Assembly: GCA_945866125.1 (NCBI GenBank)
Contig: CAMBFZ010000033.1
Span: 1 to 21,438 of the forward strand
DNA from: Bordetella parapertussis
GTDB taxonomy: Bacteria > Pseudomonadota > Gammaproteobacteria > Burkholderiales > Burkholderiaceae_D
Direction: 5' to 3'
DNA: 21,438 nt
The notes under the pieces are model-generated. The model did not search any database, was not told where the DNA came from, and was given only the letters and a program-made list of their open reading frames with translations. How positions within the stretch are numbered: the first letter of the stretch is position 1; each line of letters opens with the position of its first letter. The position numbers and the translations under genes were made by a program. Of this stretch, positions 15,216 to 21,438 are shown one piece after another.

Positions 15216-15248
15216 CTATTAGAAACCCTGTAGCAACTAAAGAGTCAA
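15216..15248 (-). promoter_or_regulatory. CadR-type operator/promoter between cadA and cadR
   Basis: On the minus strand a -35 TTGACT (15248-15243) and a -10 TAATAG (15221-15216) are 21 bases apart (20 if CTAATA is used), the over-long spacer typical of MerR-family promoters. Between them lies the dyad ACTCT-T-TAG-TTG-CTA-C-AGGGT (15245-15225), matching the known Cd/Pb/Zn-responsive MerR-family operator pattern with one mismatch in the outer arms. CadR would bind here, untwist the promoter when loaded with metal and activate cadA; the same site probably governs cadR. Confidence 0.85.
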
Positions 15249-15302
15249 GAGAGTAAAATGCACGTCATCGATGCCCTCAGTACATCAAGTCAAGGGAAGT
15301 AA

Positions 15303-15785
15303 ATGAAAATCGGTGAACTGGCCAAGGCCACCGGCACGCAAGTGGAAACCATCCGCTACTACGAGCGCGAAGGCCTTTTGCCTGAAACGACGCGCACCGA
15401 AGGCAATTACCGTATCTACGGTGAGGCACACGCGGAACGTCTGTCATTTATCCGCCACTGCCGGTCGCTGGACATGACACTCGAAGAAATCCGCGTCCTC
15501 CTGCGGTTCAAGGATGCGCCCAACGAGAACTGCGGTGAGGTAAATGCTTTGCTTGATGAACACATCGGCCATGTCGCCGCCCGCATTCGAGAATTGCGTT
15601 CGCTGGAGCGGCAACTCAAAGGGCTGCGGGATTTGTGTCAGGAAGCACGGGATGCTGCTCACTGCGGCATCTTGAATGAGCTTGCTCGCCAAGGCTCCGA
15701 GGGCGGCTCCAGCGCGGCCGGACACGTGCATGGTGCGCACGGTCGTTCCGTTGAACGCAAGTCCATAAAGGACAAGAGAAAATGA
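15303..15785 (+). CDS. cadR: CadR, MerR-family Cd/Pb-responsive regulator
   Basis: The protein has 160 residues. The MerR winged helix-turn-helix starts at MKIGELAKATGTQVETIRYYEREGLL, followed by the dimerisation helix and metal-binding loop. Cysteines at 77 (ENCGEV), 112 and 121 (LCQEARDAAHCG) have the spacing of Cd/Pb sensors of the CadR/PbrR branch. The C-terminal tail (GHVHGAHGRS) is His-containing, as in CadR proteins, where it adds a second metal site. AAGGGAAG precedes the ATG. It is divergent from cadA across a MerR-type operator, and its stop overlaps the next start by four bases (15782-15785), tying it translationally to the downstream permease. Confidence 0.92.
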   Translation: MKIGELAKATGTQVETIRYYEREGLLPETTRTEGNYRIYGEAHAERLSFIRHCRSLDMTLEEIRVLLRFKDAPNENCGEVNALLDEHIGHVAARIRELRSLERQLKGLRDLCQEARDAAHCGILNELARQGSEGGSSAAGHVHGAHGRSVERKSIKDKRK

Positions 15786-16837
15786 AATTGAACGACTCCG
15801 GCATCCCCGCCGCGCTGGCCGCTGCCGTACTTTTCGGCGCAGGCACGCCGCTGGCGAAACTGCTGCTTGAGCATGCTGGCCCCTGGTTGCTGGCTGCGTT
15901 GCTATACCTAGGCTCCGGTCTTGGGCTTTGGTTATTGCGCCAAGTACGGCAGTCGCCTACGACCCAACTCGCACGCGGCGATTGGCTCTGGCTGGCTGGA
16001 GCTGTTGCCACCGGTGGAGTGGCAGGTCCAGTGTTGCTGATGACGGGTCTAACAGTTATGCCAGCCTCGGGCGCGGCATTGTTGCTCAATGCAGAAGGAG
16101 TCTTCACGGCGCTCTTGGCGTGGTTCGTCTTCAAGGAGAACTTCGACCGGCGCATTGCACTGGGCATGATTGCCATCGTGGCCGGTGCAGTGGTATTGAG
16201 TTGGCCCGCCGAAGGGACGGTAGAGTTCGCGAGCCTTTGGCCTGCGCTAGCTGTGCTGGGCGCGTGTCTTGCGTGGGCCATCGACAACAACCTCACCCGC
16301 AAAGTGGCGCTGTCCGATGCTTCGTGGATCGCTATGGTCAAGGGGCTGGCAGCAGGTGCAACGAACCTCGTCGTGGCCGTAAGCTTGGGCGCAGCATGGC
16401 CGGGCGCAGCACCTGTACTCGGCGCGGCCTTGGTCGGCTTTTTTAGCTACGGAACCAGTCTCACGCTGTTTGTGGTCGCTCTGCGACATCTCGGTACTGC
16501 CCGCACCGGCGCTTATTTCTCCGTGGCACCTTTCTTCGGCGCGTTGATGGCCCTGGCACTGCTTCACGAGCCGGTTACCGTGGCATTGCTGCTGGGCGGC
16601 ACTCTAATGGCCGTGGGCGTGGCACTGCACCTGACCGAGCGTCATGTGCATGAACATATGCACGAGCCGCTCGAACACACGCACGCGCATGCTCACGGTG
16701 CGGGCGACGAACACCACATGCATGAGCATGACGAGCCGGTACCTGCGGGCACGCGCCATAGCCATCAACACCGGCATCACCGCATCACGCACGCGCATCC
16801 GCATTTCCCGGATGCGCACCATCAACATCTGCATTGA
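15782..16837 (+). CDS. DMT/EamA-family permease with a His-rich C-terminal tail
   Basis: The protein has 351 residues. About ten membrane helices form two EamA repeats (residues ~5-140 and ~150-285; for example AALAAAVLFGAGTPLAKLLLEH and VALRHLGTARTGAYFSVAPFFGALMAL). They are followed by a cytoplasmic or periplasmic tail of roughly 65 residues dominated by His (HVHEHMHEPLEHTHAHAHGAG, HSHQHRHHRITHAHPH). DMT permeases export small metabolites or take up/export ions; such a tail strongly suggests binding of Zn, Cd, Co or Ni. It is coupled to cadR by a four-base overlap, so CadR probably controls it. I cannot name the transported metal or direction; export or a metal-gated transporter is inferred. 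Confidence 0.82.
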   Translation: MKLNDSGIPAALAAAVLFGAGTPLAKLLLEHAGPWLLAALLYLGSGLGLWLLRQVRQSPTTQLARGDWLWLAGAVATGGVAGPVLLMTGLTVMPASGAALLLNAEGVFTALLAWFVFKENFDRRIALGMIAIVAGAVVLSWPAEGTVEFASLWPALAVLGACLAWAIDNNLTRKVALSDASWIAMVKGLAAGATNLVVAVSLGAAWPGAAPVLGAALVGFFSYGTSLTLFVVALRHLGTARTGAYFSVAPFFGALMALALLHEPVTVALLLGGTLMAVGVALHLTERHVHEHMHEPLEHTHAHAHGAGDEHHMHEHDEPVPAGTRHSHQHRHHRITHAHPHFPDAHHQHLH

Positions 16838-16844
16838 GGGCATG

Positions 16845-17183
16845 ATGATCGAGCTCACCAAGACTGCTGCCCTGTTCGCGCTCACGGCTGTCGCCGAGAT
16901 CGTGGGTTGTTACTTGCCGTGGCTGGTGCTCAAACAAGGTAAATCGTTGTGGTTGTTGCTGCCAGCTGCGGGCGCACTGGTACTCTTCGCCTGCCTCCTG
17001 ACGCTGCACCCAAGCGCAGCGGGCCGTACCTATGCAACCTATTGCGGGAGGTACATTGCCATCGCGCTTGTCTGGCTATGGGTGGTGGATTGTATCGTGC
17101 CTAGCCAATGGGACTTGGCAGGGACGTCTGCGGAGCTGATTGGCATGATCATCATTGCATTACAGCCGACGGACATCACCTGA
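16845..17183 (+). CDS. YnfA/UPF0060-family small membrane protein
   Basis: The protein has 112 residues from ATG 16845, which has GAGGG four bases upstream; the ATG at 16842 is only one base from that site. Four membrane helices and the UPF0060 hallmarks are clear: FALTAVAEIVGCYLPWLVLKQG, LHPSAAGRTYATYCGRYIA, and the ending 'WDLAGTSAELIGMIIIALQP'. The family resembles small multidrug resistance transporters; E. coli/Shigella YnfA has been linked to drug efflux, and copies beside cadR occur on metal islands. It starts eight bases after the His-tailed permease, so cadR, permease and this gene form an operon. It may assist metal efflux, which is unproven. Confidence 0.85.
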   Translation: MIELTKTAALFALTAVAEIVGCYLPWLVLKQGKSLWLLLPAAGALVLFACLLTLHPSAAGRTYATYCGRYIAIALVWLWVVDCIVPSQWDLAGTSAELIGMIIIALQPTDIT

Positions 17184-17368
17184 GATGTGCCACATATGAA
17201 TTAAAACGTAGAAAAACTAATTTTAAGGAAAAAAATTTAGCTCTTGTTTTTGAAAAAATAGTTCCATACCTCGCACAAAAAATCATCAGGTATTCAGACG
17301 AAACCGGGTTTGATAGGAATTTCGGGGTTGGGTAAATATGGAGTCAGTCAGGAGCCCAAAGCAAATCT
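17184..17368. other. AT-rich intergenic flank of the insertion sequence
   Basis: No recognisable gene is present. The AT-rich composition contrasts with the GC-rich genes on both sides. A 42-codon open stretch reading through to 17335 has no start of its own and no family resemblance I can see. I find no clear terminator after the YnfA-family gene. Confidence 0.4.
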
Positions 17369-17381
17369 ATGGTCACCCTCC
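17369..17381 (+). repeat. Subterminal inverted repeat, transposase 3' side
   Basis: The sequence ATGGTCACCCTCC is the exact reverse complement of 18712-18724. It marks the right (transposase-downstream) end of the IS1111-group element. Confidence 0.85.
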
Positions 17382-17634
17382 TTTTTGCAAGCGCTTTGTT
17401 GATTGGCGTGGGGTGGCTTGCGTAAATCTATCCGGCGTCTTGGCGGGGGCAAGCCCCCTGCGCCACGATGAGAGTCGCGCCTGTCGGTCCTTAAAAAGCC
17501 CTCGGCCTTGATGGCCAATTGCATTGCCAGGTTGTCCGTCAGGCCGGTGTGCCGTTCACGTCATCCAATGTCAGCGGTCGCAAAACCAGGTGGGTGGTTC
17601 GGTACTGCAGTAAAGCGGTCAGCGCCTTGGGGGC
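17382..17634 (-). ncRNA. Candidate bridge RNA region of the insertion sequence
   Basis: This is noncoding DNA between the transposase stop and the subterminal repeat. It contains a stable hairpin (17441-17465: TGGCG and GGGGC arms around AA). The hairpin is flanked by two short segments that match the element's own ends: AAATCTAT at 17424-17431 repeats 17363-17370 at one end, and ATGAGA at 17468-17473 is the reverse complement of TCTCAT at 18724-18729 at the other. Two guide strands on either side of a hairpin, each recognising a different end, is the layout of a donor-binding loop in IS110-family bridge RNAs. RNA boundaries and promoter are not determined. Confidence 0.5.
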
Positions 17635-18660
17635 TCAGGCTGGCAGGGCCTCCCCGATGCGCTCGAAATCGACGCGCCTGGCCGTCATAGCCCACACGAT
17701 CCGGGCGAACTTATTGGCCACGGCGCACGCCACCACATTCGAATGCCGTCGCTGCAACAGGTCTCGGACCCAATCAGCCAGCCGGCCGGTCTGCCGAGCC
17801 ACATTCTGCATGTACACGCGAGCGCATTGGACCAGCAAGCGTCTCAGGTTCTTGTCGCCGCGCTTGCTTATGCCCATCAGATGCGCTCGCCCGCCAGTGC
17901 TGTACTGGCGTGGCACCAATCCCAGCGAAGCGGCAAAGTCGCGCGCACAGCCATACTGCTTGCCATCGCCCATCTCCGCCGCCAGCAAGCTGGCTGTCAC
18001 CGGGCCGATGCCCGGAACACTTAGCAAACGGCGCCCCGACTCGTCCTCGCGTAATTGCGCCGCCAGGTCTCGTTCGATCTCGGCAATCTGCGCGTCCAGC
18101 GCCCGGTACTGATCACGCAAGCGCTCGAGCAAGATGACTAGCCGTGCTGGCAGGCGCTGTTCTGCCAGCACGGAAGGCAGGCGCTTGATGACGGCTGCTC
18201 CCTTGGGCAGGCTGATACCGAATTCCATCAGAAACGCATGGATCTGGTTCGTGACTTGTACCCGGTCGCAGACCAACGATTCGCGCACCCGGTGCCAGGC
18301 GCCCAGGCATTGCTGGGCTTCGGTCTTGGGCGTCACAAACCGCATCGAAGGCCGTGAAGCGGCTTCGCAAATTGCTTCGGCGTCGATGAAGTCGTTCTTG
18401 TTGGTCTTGACGAAGGGTCGCACGAACTGTGGCGAGATCAGCTTGACAGTGTGATTGAATCGAATGAGATCACGCGCCATCTGGTGCGCGCCGGCACAGG
18501 CTTCCGTGACAACGGTACAGGGCGGTGTATTGGCCAGCAGGATCATCAATTGCGACCGGTTGCACTTCTTTCGCCAGACCGCATGACCGGCGCGATCCTG
18601 CGCGTGCAGGTGGGAGGTGTGCTTGCCGAAATCGATGCCAATAAGGGTAACGTCTTCCAT
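17635..18660 (-). CDS. IS110-family (IS1111-group) DEDD transposase
   Basis: The protein has 341 residues from ATG 18660, chosen because GGAGG lies five bases before it; an ATG 69 bases further upstream would run through the hairpin near the IS end. The RuvC-like DEDD catalytic residues are visible: Asp10 (LIGIDFGKH), Glu53 (VVTEACAG), Asp90 and Asp93 (NKNDFIDAEAI). The C-terminal Transposase_20 domain follows (LLSVPGIGPVTASLLAAEMGD), with the conserved serine region RQYSTGGRAHLMGISKRGD. The text closely resembles IS4321/IS5075-type transposases of the IS1111 group, which work with an RNA guide to recombine at specific targets. No stop or frameshift is seen, so it is probably active. Confidence 0.92.
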   Translation of the reverse strand: MEDVTLIGIDFGKHTSHLHAQDRAGHAVWRKKCNRSQLMILLANTPPCTVVTEACAGAHQMARDLIRFNHTVKLISPQFVRPFVKTNKNDFIDAEAICEAASRPSMRFVTPKTEAQQCLGAWHRVRESLVCDRVQVTNQIHAFLMEFGISLPKGAAVIKRLPSVLAEQRLPARLVILLERLRDQYRALDAQIAEIERDLAAQLREDESGRRLLSVPGIGPVTASLLAAEMGDGKQYGCARDFAASLGLVPRQYSTGGRAHLMGISKRGDKNLRRLLVQCARVYMQNVARQTGRLADWVRDLLQRRHSNVVACAVANKFARIVWAMTARRVDFERIGEALPA

Positions 18661-18682
18661 GATGGCCTCCGCTGAAATGAAA

Positions 18683-18713
18683 CCACCCCATAGCGTAACC
18701 GCTCGTGGGGTGG
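18683..18713. repeat. Hairpin between IS end and transposase start
   Basis: CCACCCCA (18683-18690) pairs perfectly with TGGGGTGG (18706-18713) across a 15-base loop, just inside the subterminal repeat. It may sequester the transposase leader in read-through transcripts, a known way to limit transposition; that role is inference. Confidence 0.55.
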
Positions 18714-18724
18714 AGGGTGACCAT
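18712..18724 (-). repeat. Subterminal inverted repeat, transposase 5' side
   Basis: The sequence GGAGGGTGACCAT is the exact reverse complement of 17369-17381. It marks the left (transposase-upstream) end of the element. Confidence 0.85.
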
Positions 18725-19001
18725 CTCATTAAGCCCCGCGTGGGGCGGGACCTGAGGCCGCCTCAAGGCCTGCCCAGCAGTTTAGAAGACTTTGTGTTGA
18801 CGGTCCAGGGACTGTCTGAATTTTTGTGTTCGAGGAGCTAGACATATCCACGGCGCCGTGGGCAAGTCTTTTTCATTTTGGCGGATAACGTTATAGAACC
18901 GTTCTTAATTCAAAATTGAAAACTTATTCATCACCAGTTTCCAAAAATGCGCATCCTGCGTCCAGTCAGCTGCCAACATTAACGGAAAAATTTGCATTGA
19001 C
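18725..19001. other. Gene-free flank with a possible IS256-like end remnant
   Basis: No gene is visible. Near 18787-18845 a segment reads GGACTGTC-like followed by TTTTTGTGTTCGAGGAG and a nearby 'AGACAT', which resembles from memory the terminal repeat and leader of IS256-family elements. No transposase follows and no partner end is seen. A short GCCCC-GCGT-GGGC hairpin (18733-18746) lies just outside the IS110-family element. The rest, up to the CzcS-like stop at 19002, is AT-rich and featureless. Confidence 0.3.
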
Positions 19002-20390
19002 TCAAATCTGATCCAGCCTTGCATTTGCTGGGAAAATCAATTTGACTGCGGTTGTGCGGCTAATCGATTGAACGCTGGCAGTGCCACCGTGCGCGTGCAT
19101 AATCGCCGCGACAATCGGCAAGCCTAAGCCAGCACCTTCTGCATCGATTTGACGACGTGATCTATCAGCTCGGAAAAATCGGTCGAATAAGCGAGGGATA
19201 GCTGCCGGATCGATAGGCTCGCCTTTGTTGGACACTGTTACAGTCAATTGATCTGCCACTGATCTGATACCTACATTGACCGTGCTGTCGGCATCGGCAT
19301 GCCGCAGCGCGTTCGACAGCAAATTGCTTAAGGCGCGGCGTACCATCAGTCGGTCGCCCGTCATTCTTCCCTCTCCCTCAAGCCGGAAAGTGATTCCTGT
19401 TTCCTCAGCTAGCGCCTCGTAAAAATCCAGCAACGACTTGACCTCATCGGCAAGCTCAATGATTTCAGTATTTGGTAGCGAACGTATGTTCTCCGCCTTG
19501 GCCAGAAAAAGCATCTCCGATACTGTGCGCGCCAGTCGCTGAAACTCCTCGGCATTCGAGGCAAGAATATCGCGGTACTCGTCGGCGCAGCGATGCTGGG
19601 CAAGGGCGACCTGCGTCTGCGTCATCAGATTACTGATTGGCGTGCGCAATTCATGAGCGATGTCGGTCGAGAATTCTGAAAGCCGATTGAAATCTTGTTC
19701 GAGCCGCTCAAACATCTGATTTAGAGATTTCGCCAGTGAGGCCATCTCGATCGGCACGGCCTCCACCGGCATGCGGTGGTCAAGCTTGTTGGCGGTGACG
19801 GCCAGCGCACGATCGCGCATCCTGCCAAGCGGAGCAAGACCACTACGCGCAGCCCACCAGCTGAGCAGGCCACTGAGAATAGCCACAGCGCTGCCATACC
19901 ACCAAAGTGTTTGACGAAAGCTACTAAGAAAGCCGGCATGTCTCTCCGTATCAAATGCTGTAACGACGCGTAGTGATCCGTATGGCGAAAAATTTCTAAC
20001 AGTATCGGTTGAGCGAACGCGGTAAATATGGCCTTTACTGGCCATGCCGCCGGTTTCGAGTACCTGATCATCACCCAGCTCCTCGATCGGAAGCTGGTCC
20101 GGCATAACGAACAGGATTATCCCTTTTTCATCACGAACCAGGACGTGCAGATCTGCGTGATGATTGAGCGCATCAGTGAGCCGCAATCGTAAATCTTCAT
20201 TCGACGACGCATGTTTGCTCAACTCTAGAACGAGCTCGATTTTATCGTCTAGAAAACGCTGGTCCATTTCCTCGAAATGTCGTTCGACCAGTACAGTGAC
20301 CAACAAGCCCATGCCAAACAGAACAGCCGTCGATACCAACGAATAAAAAGTCGTTAGTCGCGTGGTCAGCGAAAATCGGGGAAGGTTCAT
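19002..20390 (-). CDS. czcS: CzcS/CusS-like heavy-metal sensor histidine kinase
   Basis: The protein has 462 residues. There are two membrane helices (~14-36 and ~161-181) around a periplasmic sensor domain of about 125 residues, then a HAMP linker (~182-235). The H-box STDIAHELRTPISNL has His246 as phospho-acceptor; the N-box is RRALSNLLSNALRH and the G-box is EGAGLGLPIV. Length and layout fit the heavy-metal sensor kinase family (CzcS/CusS/CopS). It senses periplasmic metal and phosphorylates the partner regulator encoded ten bases upstream. Czc versus Cop/Cus assignment rests on the neighbouring czc genes, so the symbol is tentative. Confidence 0.82.
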   Translation of the reverse strand: MNLPRFSLTTRLTTFYSLVSTAVLFGMGLLVTVLVERHFEEMDQRFLDDKIELVLELSKHASSNEDLRLRLTDALNHHADLHVLVRDEKGIILFVMPDQLPIEELGDDQVLETGGMASKGHIYRVRSTDTVRNFSPYGSLRVVTAFDTERHAGFLSSFRQTLWWYGSAVAILSGLLSWWAARSGLAPLGRMRDRALAVTANKLDHRMPVEAVPIEMASLAKSLNQMFERLEQDFNRLSEFSTDIAHELRTPISNLMTQTQVALAQHRCADEYRDILASNAEEFQRLARTVSEMLFLAKAENIRSLPNTEIIELADEVKSLLDFYEALAEETGITFRLEGEGRMTGDRLMVRRALSNLLSNALRHADADSTVNVGIRSVADQLTVTVSNKGEPIDPAAIPRLFDRFFRADRSRRQIDAEGAGLGLPIVAAIMHAHGGTASVQSISRTTAVKLIFPANARLDQI

Positions 20391-20400
20391 GTCACCCTCG

Positions 20401-21069
20401 TCATTCGATCACGTAGCCCATACCACGCACAGTATTAATCAACTTGCGGTCATGTCCGTCATCGATTTTTGCGCGTAGCCTGCGAACCGCGACCTCGATT
20501 ACGTTCGTGTCGCTGTCGAAGTTCACGTCCCAGACCTGCGATGCAATCAAGGACCGCGGCAGTACTTCGCCTTGTCGGCGCAGCAGTAGTTCGAGTAGCC
20601 CGAATTCCTTAGCGGTCAGGCCGATTCTCTGCCCATGGCGCGTGACACGCCGTTTGATCAGGTCCAGCTCGAGGTCGGCAAATTGCAAGGTCGTCATTTC
20701 TTGCGCGGGACGCCCGCGCCGCAATACCGTTCGAACCCGGGCCAGCAATTCGGCAAACGAGAACGGCTTGACCAGGTAATCATCAGCCCCGAGTCCCAGC
20801 CCCTTGATGCGGTCTTCTACCTGATCGCGGGCTGTGAGAAACAGGACGGGGAAGGTCTTGCCCGCGCGGCGTACCGTGTCCAGCAACTGCCAGCCATTTA
20901 TACCTGGCAGCATCACGTCGAAGATGGCGAGGTCATGGTCTCCCTCAAGCGCCAAATGTAAACCATCGATACCGTTCTGCGCTAGCTCGACCACAAAGCC
21001 GGCCTCGCGCAACCCTTTTCGCAGGTAATCGCCCGTTTTCGGTTCGTCTTCGACAATCAAAATCTTCAC
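20401..21069 (-). CDS. czcR: CzcR/CusR-like OmpR-family response regulator
   Basis: The protein has 222 residues from a GTG at 21069 (KILIVEDEPKTGDYLRKGL), favoured because GGAG lies six bases upstream. An ATG at 21081 would add MEHL and has no clear ribosome-binding site. The receiver domain has the acidic pair in VEDEP, phospho-acceptor Asp51 (AIFDVMLPG) and Lys in LVKPFSF. The winged-helix output domain ends TNVIEVAVRRLRAKIDD-...-LINTVRGMGYVIE. It would bind DNA boxes at metal-efflux promoters, including the dyad at 21131-21147 between it and the divergent periplasmic protein gene. It is paired with the kinase ten bases downstream. Copper-type (CopR/CusR) specificity is the alternative. 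Confidence 0.84.
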   Translation of the reverse strand: MKILIVEDEPKTGDYLRKGLREAGFVVELAQNGIDGLHLALEGDHDLAIFDVMLPGINGWQLLDTVRRAGKTFPVLFLTARDQVEDRIKGLGLGADDYLVKPFSFAELLARVRTVLRRGRPAQEMTTLQFADLELDLIKRRVTRHGQRIGLTAKEFGLLELLLRRQGEVLPRSLIASQVWDVNFDSDTNVIEVAVRRLRAKIDDGHDRKLINTVRGMGYVIE

Positions 21070-21130
21070 AAGATGCTCCATGTAGCCACAGTGGGTAGTG
21101 TGCCTATTTTGCCCGAGGACAGCAAAAAAC

Positions 21131-21147
21131 TGACATTTTTGTAATGT
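21131..21147. promoter_or_regulatory. Candidate CzcR/CopR-type binding box
   Basis: TGACATTTTTGTAATGT contains the inverted repeat ACATT (21133-21137) / AATGT (21143-21147) with a five-base centre. It resembles the 'TGACA...TGTAAT' boxes bound by CopR/CusR/CzcR-type regulators. It sits in the divergent region between the regulator gene and the periplasmic-protein gene at 21261, where such a regulator would act on both. Confidence 0.5.
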
Positions 21148-21260
21148 GCCGGTCAGGTAGCTGTTGGGGCGGGTCTTGGATACTTCGTTGAAATCTGGCG
21201 GTGTAACTCATAGCAACCCGCCGGGTTCATTTTCAAAATTAATAATGATTGGAGATTTCG

Positions 21261-21438
21261 ATGAAGAAACTAAGCACCCTTGCCGCCGCCCTGCTGGCTG
21301 CGACCGCGCTGACGGGCTTGCCGGCATTTGCACAAGAGCACGAGCACAACAAAGACCATGAGCACCATGTCAATGGCGATGCTAACGAATACGAAAATAC
21401 GAAGGTCTCTGGCGTGATCCGCAAGATCGATCTCGAGA
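21261..21438 (+). CDS. Periplasmic His-rich metal-binding protein (CusF-like), partial
   Basis: The frame opens at ATG 21261 (GGAG seven bases upstream) and runs off the window after 59 codons. The signal peptide is MKKLSTLAAALLAATALTGL-PAFA. A His/Glu-rich start (EHEHNKDHEHHVNG) leads into KVSGVIRKIDLE, the opening of a CusF/Cu_E-type fold ('G-I-KID-...-VTIKH'). It is divergent from the response-regulator gene and shares a candidate regulator box. The second half, with the metal ligands, is not visible, so the family call is tentative. Confidence 0.6.
   Translation, partial: MKKLSTLAAALLAATALTGLPAFAQEHEHNKDHEHHVNGDANEYENTKVSGVIRKIDLE

Larger units (their letters stand above)
17369..18724 (-). 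mobile_element. IS110-family (IS1111-group) insertion sequence
   Basis: The element is about 1.36 kb between the outer edges of a perfect 13-bp inverted repeat (17369-17381 and 18712-18724); true ends probably lie a few bases outside, as expected for IS1111-group elements with subterminal repeats. It encodes one DEDD transposase on the minus strand, with 51 bases of noncoding DNA upstream and 253 downstream inside the repeats. A long noncoding 3' end is the IS1111-group arrangement, in contrast to the IS110 group, where the RNA-coding part precedes the transposase. It looks intact. No target duplication is expected for this family, and none is evident. Confidence 0.82.

Noticed and set aside
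15616..16341. Minus-strand open frame of 241 codons
   Set aside because: It is antisense to cadR and the DMT permease, both clear genes with conserved residues; the product is low-complexity Ala/Ser/Pro/Arg typical of a shadow.
16640..16830. Repetitive CAT/CAC-rich DNA that could be mistaken for a tandem repeat or CRISPR-like array
   Set aside because: It is codon usage of the His-rich tail of the permease; there are no regular repeat-spacer units. I saw no CRISPR array anywhere in the window.
17108..17335. Plus-strand open frame running past the YnfA-family gene
   Set aside because: Its first part is a shadow of the YnfA-family gene, and the AT-rich remainder has no start, ribosome-binding site or recognisable domain.

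Overview
The window looks like a mosaic heavy-metal and sulfur-stress resistance island from a betaproteobacterium (Burkholderiales-like). The basis is the czcI-czcCBA, cadA/cadR and czcRS families, the Burkholderiales style of the encoded proteins, and the mobile-DNA debris. No rRNA, complete tRNA or housekeeping gene is present to place it more precisely. By eye, base composition changes in blocks: about 1-2750 is AT-richer, 2790-5930 is intermediate, and 6260-19000 is GC-richer. This suggests assembly from modules of different origin.

Layout. (1) 1-530: a strong hairpin terminator, a tRNA T-arm-like scrap and a helix-turn-helix (AlpA/excisionase-like) gene killed by one nonsense codon, which looks like a worn island edge. 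(2) 512-2638, minus strand: five small envelope proteins, in transcription order a Cys/His/Met-rich secreted protein, a CusF-like copper-binding protein, a predicted outer-membrane barrel protein, a MerP-like periplasmic metal-binding protein and a MerT-like three-helix membrane protein. Two of the junctions are 4-bp stop/start overlaps. (3) 2756-5930, plus strand: a tightly packed operon of ArsR-rhodanese fusion regulator, DsrE-like protein, MFS permease, single-domain rhodanese and DUF302 protein. Its promoter lies inside a perfect 32-bp palindrome that abuts the start codon. This is the best candidate here for a poorly described system: a sulfane-sulfur or persulfide-responsive export/detoxification operon (inference). 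(4) 15195 down to 5921, minus strand: cadA, czcI, czcC, czcB, czcA and a truncated CzcB-domain-like protein, together P-type ATPase export from the cytoplasm and RND export across the envelope for Cd/Zn/Co. (5) 15303-17183, plus strand: divergent cadR, a DMT permease with a very His-rich tail, and a YnfA-family small membrane protein, sharing a MerR-type operator with cadA. (6) About 17369-18724: an IS110-family (IS1111-group) insertion sequence with 13-bp subterminal inverted repeats and a 253-bp noncoding 3' end that holds a plausible bridge RNA. (7) 21069-19002, minus strand: a CzcR/CzcS-like two-component system, with a divergent, truncated gene for a His-rich periplasmic (CusF-like) protein at the window end.

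How the parts fit: CadR would sense cytoplasmic Cd/Pb/Zn and open the cadA/cadR intergenic promoter. CadA moves ions to the periplasm, where small metal-binding proteins and CzcCBA pass them out of the cell. CzcRS would sense periplasmic metal. The sulfur operon is logically separate but may protect against the thiol and sulfide chemistry that accompanies soft-metal stress. The insertion sequence now separates czcRS from the cad-czc block.
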